From assembly GCA_007827375.1 (NCBI GenBank), contig VISH01000002.1:2567001-2631000 (forward strand): 64,000 nucleotides of DNA, read 5' to 3'. The position numbers and the translations under genes were made by a program. Positions 48,603-58,500 of the stretch are shown here, piece by piece. Under the pieces are notes generated by a model. It worked only from the letters and a program-made list of their open reading frames with translations. It did no database searches and was not told the origin of the DNA. The stretch is from Alteromonadaceae bacterium 2753L.S.0a.02 (GTDB lineage: Bacteria; Pseudomonadota; Gammaproteobacteria; Pseudomonadales; Cellvibrionaceae). Every line of letters begins with the position of its first letter. Position 1 is the first letter of the stretch.

Positions 48603-48621
48603 GAAAAAATAGGAGTGAATT

Positions 48622-48882
48622 ATGACCACTGATAATCTTTTTCAGGCCTTTCTAGAAACCGTTAACCTTATTAAAAAAACCGCAATTTCCGCAGACATCG
48701 TGGAGTTAGATTTTCATCTTAGTGGTGATCTGGGTATTGATTCTCGAGAAATGTTAGAAATATGGTATGAACTGGAGAAAAAACTCGATATTCAAATACC
48801 TGATTATGAAAAACGTGATATCTACACCATTGAGGAAGTTATCGCAAAACTCGAAAGCAAAATCGAAGCAACTGCTGAGTGA
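48622..48882 (+). CDS. Discrete acyl carrier protein
   Basis: Small acidic carrier protein of 86 residues with the phosphopantetheine attachment site Ser41 in GDLGIDSREMLE. A helical N-terminus and the DIYTIEEVIAKLE C-terminal helix complete the usual four-helix ACP. An AGGAG ribosome binding site lies seven bases before the ATG, and a hairpin lies just upstream. It follows the oxoamine synthase gene by about 105 bases. Because the last KS of the PKS has no ACP in cis, this protein is the likely carrier of that module and the acyl donor to the oxoamine synthase, comparable to the dedicated ACPs beside bacterial serine palmitoyltransferases. That assignment is inference; the ACP identity is secure. 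Confidence 0.93.
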   Translation: MTTDNLFQAFLETVNLIKKTAISADIVELDFHLSGDLGIDSREMLEIWYELEKKLDIQIPDYEKRDIYTIEEVIAKLESKIEATAE

Positions 48883-49012
48883 ATAAGCTTTTAAAATTCG
48901 ACCAACCGCAACTGAATCTCAGTTAATGCGGCAGTTAATATTATCAGTTTGTTGCCTCATTTATATAAATGCATGTCATTGGTTAACCTTTAGTTAGGTA
49001 GGGAAATTTAAA

Positions 49013-51577
49013 ATGAGGAATTTCTTCTATAAAATTCCACAGTCACTCAGAAAAAACAGGTTGATAGCATACGGCCTGTTAGTTCTGACAATTGCTACTT
49101 GTTTTACCGGAATGGGTAGATTATCGCGCGACGACAGTATCGAATCCTGGTTGGGCGAAAAGTCTCCTGTTATTCAACAGCAACGCGAGTTGGAGCGTGT
49201 TTTTGGCAACAACGAGGATATGGCTATTATCGTCGAAGCAAAAGATGGCGATATATTTTCTGAACAATCTCTGCTCGCGCTACACCGCCTACATGAGAAA
49301 CTACAATCCTATCGCTCCAGATTACAAACTGACCCAAATACGCCTTTGAATCACATTCGTGAAATAGTTTCGTTGGTAAATGTTCCCGTTAACGATGTAA
49401 ATGGCGATTCCCTGTATACACATCCGTTTATTGGCTCAAGTATTCCCAAAAGTACACAGGGTCGCCAAACGATGCGAGCGCGTGCTTTAAGCGACATTGA
49501 TTTGTTACGACGTTTTGTATCCAGCGACGGCCGAATTGCAGCAATTTCACTCAAAACAGACTTTGGTCGTTTGTCAGACAGTAACGAGTCTACAGAAAAA
49601 ATAGATGAGGCTGCGATCGAAAGTCAGATTCTGGGGCTCGATGTCGATAGTCTAACGAAGGACGAGACAAGTAATTCGGATACAGAAGATACCCAAGTAT
49701 CGAAAAGCCCACCTTTGAGCTATAAGGAGTACGCACTCTTTTCTAGAGCGGTAAAAGAGCTAGTTGCTGAAGCCGATGTTGCGAGTAGCTTTACGATTCA
49801 CTATGCGGGGCTTCCCGAGCTAATAGCGTTCCACGTAACAATCGGATCAGAAAACAAGGTTATATTCTCCGGTTTGTTCTTAATAATGATGGCGGTTTTA
49901 TTGCTACTGTTTAGACACCCTTCCTTTGTTTTATGGTGTATGTGCATACCGATCCTGACAGTAATATTAACCTTTGGGTTACAGGGATGGAGCGGGCTGC
50001 CATCGTCAGATTTAGCGGCTGCTATGGCATTGCTGTTAATTATTATTGGTGTCGCGGATGCAGTCCATATCATGGCGGAATATCGGCGACACCGCTTGGG
50101 GGGAGACGATCACACTAAGGCAATTGCGGAATCAATGTCAAAGGCTGGATTATCCTGTCTCTTAACATCACTAACTACAATGGTTGCGTTTTTATCCCTA
50201 TATCTCGTAAAACCAAATTTTCACACTGCAACTTTTGGTCTGTTCACAACCTTGGGTTTGGGCATAGCCTTTATTCTAACATTGGTGCTACTTCCCTTAC
50301 TATTAGATGTTTGGAGACCCTCTTACAAAAATGTCAGTGTCAGTAAAATAAAAGAAAATGATAATGTCGATATTGAGAACGCTCGAGGTTTTTACGCATG
50401 GTTTCCCGCCAGGGTCTGTCAGCACCCTAGTTTAACACTAGCACTTTTTTTTGCGATATTTTCGCCAGTGATGGTGGGAGTAATTTTTCTGAAAGTCGAT
50501 TCCAATCCTTTAGAGTCGTTTGATGAGTCAACCTACATTCGACAAGCTGCAGCAGTAGCCGATAAATATATGGGAGGCACTCAAAATATAGATTTTATGG
50601 TTAACACTGGGGCGGTTGACGCTTTGTATGATGCGCGCGTGTTGCACACCATGGACAAGCTCCAACAAAGAATGCGCGAACATTTCGGTGATCTCATTGT
50701 CACGGATACATCAATTGTGAATGTGCTAAAACGAATCAACCAACAATTTCACGGCAATGATTCATCCTATTACGTGCTTCCCGATAACAATGAGAAACTA
50801 GGGCAATTGCTGTTTTTGTTTAACACGGCCTCACCAGATGAACGTCGTAAACTTATAGGTGATGATTTCGATGCAGCAAAAATTACTTTTGGATTAAGAA
50901 ACAGTGGTTCCAGCGCTTATATCGACTTGGTCAATACCGCCAATAAATGGGGTGGGGAAATGTTTAGTGATTTAAAAACAGACTATCCCGAACTTGAAGT
51001 TGTTACAGCGGGCGGGGTGGTAATTTTCATGACTTTGTTTGAACGCATAGCCGACTCACAGATTACCTGCTTTTTGATTACGCTCTTGGTTGTCACGATC
51101 ACTCTGCTATTTATGTTTCGTTCTTTAAAAATTGGCTTGCTAGCGACAATACCTAACTTGGTTCCTGTTTTGGTTACCTTTGGCGTTATGGGGTGGCTAG
51201 GAGTAACAATGAATAATGTAACGATGATCATTGCTCCTATTATTCTCGGAATAGCGGTCGACGATACTATTCACTTTGTAAATCGACTGCGCTCCTTACT
51301 TGAAAAAGGTAGCTCTATCGACATGTCGATACGTCAAACATTTTTGGAAGTAGGCAAAGCGTTAACATTTACCACGGTGATTTTGTCTGCCGGCATGTTA
51401 ACGCTTTTGTACAGCTCTAACGCTGAGTTTAGAGCATTCGCCTATTTAAGCTCGGCAGCGCTTTTTACTGCCTTGGCAGCGGAGTTCATGGTAACTCCAG
51501 CCTTAGTAAAATTGTTTTTAACACGAACTGAGAAGGCTCCTATTAGTGAGGGTAAATCTTATGAAGTTTCTGCTTAG
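49013..51577 (+). CDS. MMPL/HpnN-type RND-family exporter
   Basis: Inner-membrane RND-superfamily transporter of 854 residues. It has two repeats, each with one leading helix, a large periplasmic domain and a block of five to six helices. The TM1 is near residues 15-35, the first helix block about 275-430, the second leading helix about 475-490 and the last block about 680-845. Proton-relay-type motifs GVADAVHIMAEY and GIAVDDTIHFVNR are in equivalent positions of the two halves. This subgroup (MMPL, HpnN-like) moves lipids or lipid-like products rather than drugs. Its 3' end overlaps the next gene, encoding a LolA-like protein, so the two act as a pair. Together they suggest that the cluster's product is carried to the outer membrane. 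Confidence 0.9.
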   Translation: MRNFFYKIPQSLRKNRLIAYGLLVLTIATCFTGMGRLSRDDSIESWLGEKSPVIQQQRELERVFGNNEDMAIIVEAKDGDIFSEQSLLALHRLHEKLQSYRSRLQTDPNTPLNHIREIVSLVNVPVNDVNGDSLYTHPFIGSSIPKSTQGRQTMRARALSDIDLLRRFVSSDGRIAAISLKTDFGRLSDSNESTEKIDEAAIESQILGLDVDSLTKDETSNSDTEDTQVSKSPPLSYKEYALFSRAVKELVAEADVASSFTIHYAGLPELIAFHVTIGSENKVIFSGLFLIMMAVLLLLFRHPSFVLWCMCIPILTVILTFGLQGWSGLPSSDLAAAMALLLIIIGVADAVHIMAEYRRHRLGGDDHTKAIAESMSKAGLSCLLTSLTTMVAFLSLYLVKPNFHTATFGLFTTLGLGIAFILTLVLLPLLLDVWRPSYKNVSVSKIKENDNVDIENARGFYAWFPARVCQHPSLTLALFFAIFSPVMVGVIFLKVDSNPLESFDESTYIRQAAAVADKYMGGTQNIDFMVNTGAVDALYDARVLHTMDKLQQRMREHFGDLIVTDTSIVNVLKRINQQFHGNDSSYYVLPDNNEKLGQLLFLFNTASPDERRKLIGDDFDAAKITFGLRNSGSSAYIDLVNTANKWGGEMFSDLKTDYPELEVVTAGGVVIFMTLFERIADSQITCFLITLLVVTITLLFMFRSLKIGLLATIPNLVPVLVTFGVMGWLGVTMNNVTMIIAPIILGIAVDDTIHFVNRLRSLLEKGSSIDMSIRQTFLEVGKALTFTTVILSAGMLTLLYSSNAEFRAFAYLSSAALFTALAAEFMVTPALVKLFLTRTEKAPISEGKSYEVSA

Positions 51578-52520
51578 AATCTTAAAATTAGGCGTTTTTT
51601 TTGTCATTGCAAGTCTAATGGCGTCTCAGGCCTTGTCACAGCAGCAAATGGCAAAACTGTCAGCAGCTGAATCAGCAGACAATACGGAAATTTCAAATGC
51701 TGCAAGCTCAGATCCGAAAATTCTTGAATTAATGGAATCTGTAATGTATCGCTATCAGGGAAAAACGCAAGTCAGCCGTCAAAAGCTAACAACCTGCGCA
51801 TACAAAATCAAGAATGGATCAATCAAATGTGATTCAACACCGCGCAGTAAAACTTTACAGGGCGTAACAAAACGATACGGAGAAAAGTTACGTGATGTTA
51901 AAAGCTTTACTTTAATTGTAGCTCCCGTATCAGACAACGGTATTGGAATTTTGCAATATGATTACGACGAGTCCGGTAAGGATACTGATCAATGGTTGTA
52001 TTTACCTGAGGTGGGTAGTGTAAAACGGGTTGCTAGTTCAGAAGATGCACCCAAAAGCGGCGCATTGTTTGGAAGCGAATTCTCTTTAGAAGATTTAGAA
52101 CTGCCTAAGTTGGAAAGGTTTAAATGGCAGCAATTGAATGAGCCTGTTGAGGGTAGTAACTCGGTGGTTGTAATTGAACAAACGCCGTTGGCAGCGCATG
52201 CAAAACGTACCAATTACAGCATACGTAAACATTGGATCGATAAAGACCGTAATCTGGTATTAAAAACACAATATTTTGCTTGGAACGGCGACTTAATCAA
52301 AGAAAGTTTTAGCACCAATATCGAAAAAATCGCAGGTATCTGGACGCCCCAAAAAATGATTATGCGTAACTTACAAAGCCAAAGAATTTCAATTCTTGTA
52401 CTCGATCAGGTGAAATACAATCTGCCTGTCGCCGATGCGATGCTCGAAATACGTATGTTAAACGACGCAGTATTTCAAAGTAGTATGCTGAACTCTTTCG
52501 AGAACTGGAGCGACAGTTAA
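51561..52520 (+). CDS. LolA-like outer-membrane lipoprotein-sorting family protein
   Basis: Periplasmic protein of 319 residues with a Sec signal peptide ending near SQALSQQ. The body is the half-barrel fold of the outer-membrane lipoprotein-sorting (LolA-like) family that often accompanies MMPL transporters. Matching elements are DQWLYLPEVGSVKRVASS near residue 150, GSEFSLEDLE near residue 175 and KHWIDKDRNLVLKTQYF near residue 230. I use the ATG at 51561, preceded by GAGGGT; a GTG at 51546 would add five residues. The gene overlaps the RND gene by 17 bases and ends 13 bases before the NRPS, so it is embedded in the operon. Probable role: periplasmic carrier that accepts a lipidic molecule from the RND pump. 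Confidence 0.88.
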   Translation: MKFLLRILKLGVFFVIASLMASQALSQQQMAKLSAAESADNTEISNAASSDPKILELMESVMYRYQGKTQVSRQKLTTCAYKIKNGSIKCDSTPRSKTLQGVTKRYGEKLRDVKSFTLIVAPVSDNGIGILQYDYDESGKDTDQWLYLPEVGSVKRVASSEDAPKSGALFGSEFSLEDLELPKLERFKWQQLNEPVEGSNSVVVIEQTPLAAHAKRTNYSIRKHWIDKDRNLVLKTQYFAWNGDLIKESFSTNIEKIAGIWTPQKMIMRNLQSQRISILVLDQVKYNLPVADAMLEIRMLNDAVFQSSMLNSFENWSDS

Positions 52521-52533
52521 TCGGGCTAAAATA

Positions 52534-55500
52534 ATGAACGATATAATATTAAGCAATCCACTTTGTGACATAGGTGCCAAAATCAGTACTGCCAGCGATC
52601 GCCAACAGCTGGCTTGCCCGGAGTTATTCAATGAAAAGCCCGTTCCATTTTGTTTGGCCACTTGGCACTCTCTTCTCCATGCGCTAACTGCAAAAGAGGA
52701 AGTCATTTTAACGTGTATTGAGATATTTGAGCATCTAAGCGTTTCGAAGCTTACCGGGTTAGTGAGTGAATTAGCGAAAAATTCAACATTTGAGCAATTA
52801 CATTCAGCAATAACAACACAGTATAACGCAATATTGCAGGGTCTCAGTAATTCGGTAGAAGAACATAATCTCCAGGATCACAGTGCGATACATTCCATAT
52901 ATATCTTGGGTGAGCACAATCAGGAAACTCTTGATTTAAGTAAAGTAGAAATCGCACTGATTTATGGTTCAGAAGGCTGGACTTTAAACTACGCATCCGC
53001 GATTTATAGTCAATCGTATATTGAAAAGATAATTTCTGTCTGGAAACGAATTGCGGAACAAGTTTCTCTTTCTCCAAACACCGCCATTTCTGTTTTAAAT
53101 TTGACCGACTCAACGCTAAATGAGCGCGCAGAAATGGATGGCCCTGTGTCTTCAGTAAACGGCAATCTTGTTAGCCGTTTTTTGGGTATATCAAAAGCGT
53201 TTCCAAATAAAATAGCTCTCAAAGATGAGCATAACACCCTCAGTTTCGCAGAGCTTGATAAGCTTAGCGACCATTATGCCGCACTACTAGTAGATGCCGG
53301 TATAGAGCTAGGCGATTGCGTGGGGGTCGCTTTTAATCGCAATGTAAAAATGGTAATCGGTCAATATGCCGTTCTAAAATCCGGCGCTGTTTTCGTACCC
53401 ATGGACGCCCAACAGCCAGCAGAAAGGCTGATGTCAATAGCCGACGACGCTGGCATTAAATTTATTCTTACCGAAGAAAGATGCTCAGCCTTACTTAAAA
53501 ATGCGCTCTCTCACGTCAAATTGATAGAGTTCAACACAGTAAATATCGAACCATCGAATTTATGTAAGGTTGAACATGACGTGGCAACTCGAATCGGTCA
53601 AAATGATATTGCCTATGTCATATTTACTTCTGGTTCGACGGGTCGGCCTAAGGGGGTTAGAGTTAGTCACGGAAATTTACTTAATTTTATTGAACATATA
53701 GATGCTTTTCTCCAGACAATTGAAGTAGGGATGCAATTCGCTCCATTCACTTTTGATGCGTCAGTAGCAGAAATACACGTTACTCTGTTACATGGCGGTA
53801 CATTGTTGGTGTTACCAAAATCGCTAATAGATGATCCGCAGTCATTGCAAAACTATATGCGCGCTGAGCGCGTTACATTTGCCGGTCTACCACCACAATA
53901 TGCAAAACATTTAGAACCGGAACATTTACCCGATTTGCGTGTACTTTTAACCGCGGGCTCAGCGCCAGATCGTCAATTAATCGCTCGCTGGCAACCACAT
54001 GTGCGTTACTTAAACGCTTATGGTCCAACAGAAACAACAATATTATCGACAGCTTGGGAAGCCAATCGTGTGCCGGATGAGCGTGAGCCGATCGCAATGG
54101 GTTTGCCTATTCTTAACACTTCTATACGGGTAGTAAATCGATTTGGACAGATTCTTCCAGAAGGTATTGTTGGTGAGTTGTTAATTGGTGGTGCCGGAGT
54201 GGCTCACGGCTATATAAAACAGAAAAAATTGTCTGCTCGCAACTTTGTCGAAATCGATAATAAACGCTGGTATAAGAGTGGCGATTTATCATGCTTTAAC
54301 GCTAAAGAGGGACTAGTCTTTGTTGGTCGATTGGATGATCAAATTAAATTGCGCGGCCATCGCCTGGAGCCTGGTGAAATTGAAACAGCGATAAAAACGA
54401 TCAATTTTGTTGAATCTGCAGCTGCAGTTGCAAGTAAAATTGATGGTGAGTATCAATTGGCAGTCTTTTGCCAGGGTTGTCGGAAAGATGAAACCATTAT
54501 GCGAAACGTTCTGAGTGAGGTAATTCCCGTTTGGGCAATGCCAAATCGCATTTATTGGTTAGACGCTTTGCCCACAACAGTTAATGGTAAGACAGACTAT
54601 GAAAGATTAAAAATTCAACTGAAACAATTTGAAGAATTAAATCAGAAAAAGTGTGCTGAACCTAAAGAGTTTGAAACTATACTCGAAGAAGAGCTTGCAA
54701 AAATATGGCGAAAAGTGTTAAAGGCCGGTGCTTTGGGTCGCGATGCAAACTTCATTCACTTGGGTGGAGATTCGCTAACATCTATGGTAGTTGCTTCTTC
54801 TTTACGCCACCTCGGTTTTAATATTAGTTCAGCACATTTACTTAGCCGTCCTGTATTTTCAGATTTTTGTGAATGGCTCGAGACTCAACCCCGCACAGGA
54901 GCGCACGATTATAGAATTTGGCAGGGTAGTGCCGTTTTGCACCCCATCCAGGCTTGGTTTTTTAATTTGTCTTTGTCGCAGCCCAATGCCTTTTGTCAGT
55001 CTTTGGTTTTCGAGAGCAGCACACCCCTGGACTCTGCTCGCTTGGCTAGAGCCTTGTATCGGCTCGCAGCATATCACGATAACTTGCGAGCTAAATTTTC
55101 TGACACCGAAAACACTGAATTATGGCATCTGCGCCAAGTTATCGAAGCTCCAGGATCCCAACTCTACGATATAGTCGAGCGGACATGCGATGTCAGTAAG
55201 CTTGACGAACAAACCGAAAATTTACGTCTTGCGCTCACTAGTGAACTGGATATTACTCAAGTTCCCCTTTTTCGCATGGGTATTTTGCACTCAAATCACG
55301 GTTCACGCGTTGTTTGGGTATTACATCATTTATTAACAGATACAATCAGCCATTCAATTTTACTGGAAGATCTATGCCTCTTGTACGAGGCGGATTCGGA
55401 ACCCGAAAAAACACTCGTCGGAAAGAGCGGAGCTTACCCTGACTGGGCAGAACTACTGCAAAAACACATTAATACCAATGCACCGCAACTACTTAAAAAA

Positions 55501-58500
55501 TGGCAACCCGTACTCGATGCTTCAAAACGAGCACAGAATCTTAATAGACTTAATAATAAAGCTGTAAATCAGGGTATTTCTTGTCATCATGTCCAATTTA
55601 GTAACGAGTTAACACGGAAATTATTGCGAGAGGCAACAAGCTGCTATAACCAAAGTGCAGAGGAATTGGTTTTGGCCGCGTCTTATTTGGCCTTAGCTCA
55701 GGTATTCGATATTCATGATATTGGAATTGATATTGAGTGGTATGGTCGAGATGAGCATTTTGCCGGCGACCTCTCGCTTACTCGGAGTGTAGGTTGGTTT
55801 ACTTGTGTTCATCCGTTGTTTTTTTCTGTCAATACGCTAAGCGATCTAAGTGAATTTTTAGTAGCCCTAAAAGAACAGCGTGCCAAAATACCCGCACGTG
55901 GTCGCGATTTCTATGGCTTACGTTACCTATGTGCAAATTCACAAGTAGTCGATGCATTTAAAAACTATCAACAGCCCGAAGTGCTATTTAATTTTTCTGG
56001 TGTAACAGATCGAATACAAAACGAGTGGCGTATATTGCCGATAACAGCGATTGAAATGGGTTCTGGAGACTACAATCCCTATAAACTTTCTATTGAGAGT
56101 GCAATTCAATCGGGTGTTCTTGATATCGGGCTTTATATATGTGAAAACCTTTGGAACTCTGAGCTTATTAGCGAGTTAAAACTGGCATTGAATCTGTTTC
56201 TTGAACGCATTGTTGAGCATTGCTGCGATGTAAAAAATCGTCGCTGGACGCCGAGCGATTTCACTTTACTATGCACTGGAGCAGAGCCTCTGGATCAAGA
56301 AGAAATCGATCAAATACCACTGGATGCAGAGGCGGCATTCCCGCTTACAGATATGCAGCAGACGATGCTGCGTCATGAGCAAACCTATCAGGTTTGGATG
56401 CATTATGAATTTGCCGAGCGTTTTAACGAGCCTGCTTTCAGGGCAGCTGTTACGCAGTGGGTGGCACTGCACCCGTGTTTGCGAACTTGCATAAAAAGAT
56501 GGCCCGGGGATAAATCAGCGCAGATTATATTATCGCGCTATGAGCCAAAAGTGGAAGTTGCACAAACTCTGCCAGAAAACCGTCAGAAAACTACTCGGGG
56601 ATTTATTGATACAGAGCGTAGTAAAGAAGTAAAGGTCGAAGGTACACCACCCTACACCTTGCGAGTTTTTCACAGTGGTGAACCAACTTTTTCGCTAGTG
56701 TTGTCTATTCACCATATTATTCATGATGGTTGGTCCATTGAATTGTTACTGGCTTCACTCTACGAAATTTATTCGTGCCAGTTAAATGCAACAGTGGCAA
56801 ATACTGAGTCACCCTCACCGAATTTGGAAGTCTTGGTGCGTGAACAAATTCAGCTAAGAGACGATCCTTCGTGCAACGAATATTGGTCTTCGATTGTCTG
56901 GAAAGAGCAGTATTGCCGTTTACCAGAAAATTATCTTCTATCGCAAACAAGTAAGGGCAACTCTAGCGAGGTTGCTTTGTATCTTGATGTATTGCCTCAA
57001 GAGCTGCTAGGTCAGTTACGGGAAGCTGCACAGCGCGTCGGCGTTACCCTTAATACCATGTTACTGACTGGATACGTCTTGCTGCTGCGCTATCTGGGAG
57101 GTGCCAATCAGGTTCGTTGTGGCGTAATTCAAAGTGGTAGAAGTGAAACCATTGCTGATGTTGAGAAACTCACCGGTTGTTGTGTCAATACCTTGCCACT
57201 GATTGTGGATTTCGATAAATCCGAAACTCTGGCGTCGATTATTGCAGAAGTAAACAACAACCTGTCACAGTTTCGCTATGCCGCCACATTCCCACTTTCC
57301 AAAGTCGTTGAGTACGCCAGAACTCAGGTTTCTGACGATATTTTTGAGTGCCTGTTTAATATCGAAAGTAGTGCTTATGGAAATCAAAACGAAAATCGTG
57401 GTTACACACTCAAGGGGGGATACGAATCGACGAACTACGCGTTTATTTTTGGTTTAATCGAAATACCTGAAAAAAAACCGGGAGATGGGGTTTCAATTGG
57501 ATTACGCATTGGTTTTGACACCGCCAAATACACCCAAGAAATGATCGAACAGTGGGTACGAATTTACAACAACATCCTTGGTCATTTAATCGCAAATGAC
57601 GAGCAATGCTGGCAAGAGGTACAGCCTCTTCCACAATACGAACAATCCCAAGTCCTCGCATGGAATAATACTTTTACAGCTTACCCCAGTGAAATATGCA
57701 TTGCAGAGCACTTTAAGGAAGCCGCTCGAAAGGCCGGTTTTAAAAAAGCTTTGTGTTTTAAAGATAAATCGTTGAGTTATGCAGAGCTCGACCAATTAAC
57801 GGATGACCTTGCCCGTGTGTTGGCAAATTATGGTGTAGGGCCAGAAGTTATCGTGGCCTTGGTGGCAGAGCGATCGCTGGAAATGGTGGTTGGTATACTG
57901 GCGATTCTTAAAACTGGCGGTGCCTATGTGCCGATCGATCCCGACTACCCAATGGATCGTATCGCACATATCATAGAGGAAACTTGTGCTCCGGTAGTAA
58001 TCTACCAAAATAGCCAATTTGCAGATGTGCTTCCAAAATCATGTAATGTGGAAAAAATCTTTCTCGACCAGTGTGAAAATCTAGACACTTCAAACCTCGC
58101 ACCAGTAGATAGTTCACAACACAACACCCGCCAACTTGCCTATGTATTGTACACTTCTGGCTCAACGGGTAAACCAAAAGGGGTGATGGTCGAGCAACGC
58201 TCGATTGTGCGCTTGGTAAAAAACACCCGTGATCTGAAATTTTCTGAAAATGACACGTTAATGATTACCAGTGCCCCTGGTTTTGACGTTACCACTTATG
58301 AAATCTGGAGTGCATTACTCAATGGCCTACCGCTAGTTGTAGTAGACAAAGACACCTTGCTCGACCCCGAACAGTTGGCCATTCAGTTACGTACCCACAA
58401 GGTGACATTTTTGTGGCTAGTAGCTCCGCTTTATAATCAATTGATTCAGGAGAAGCCCGAGCTATTTGAAGGTGTTAAAAATCTGATGATCGGTGGTGAT

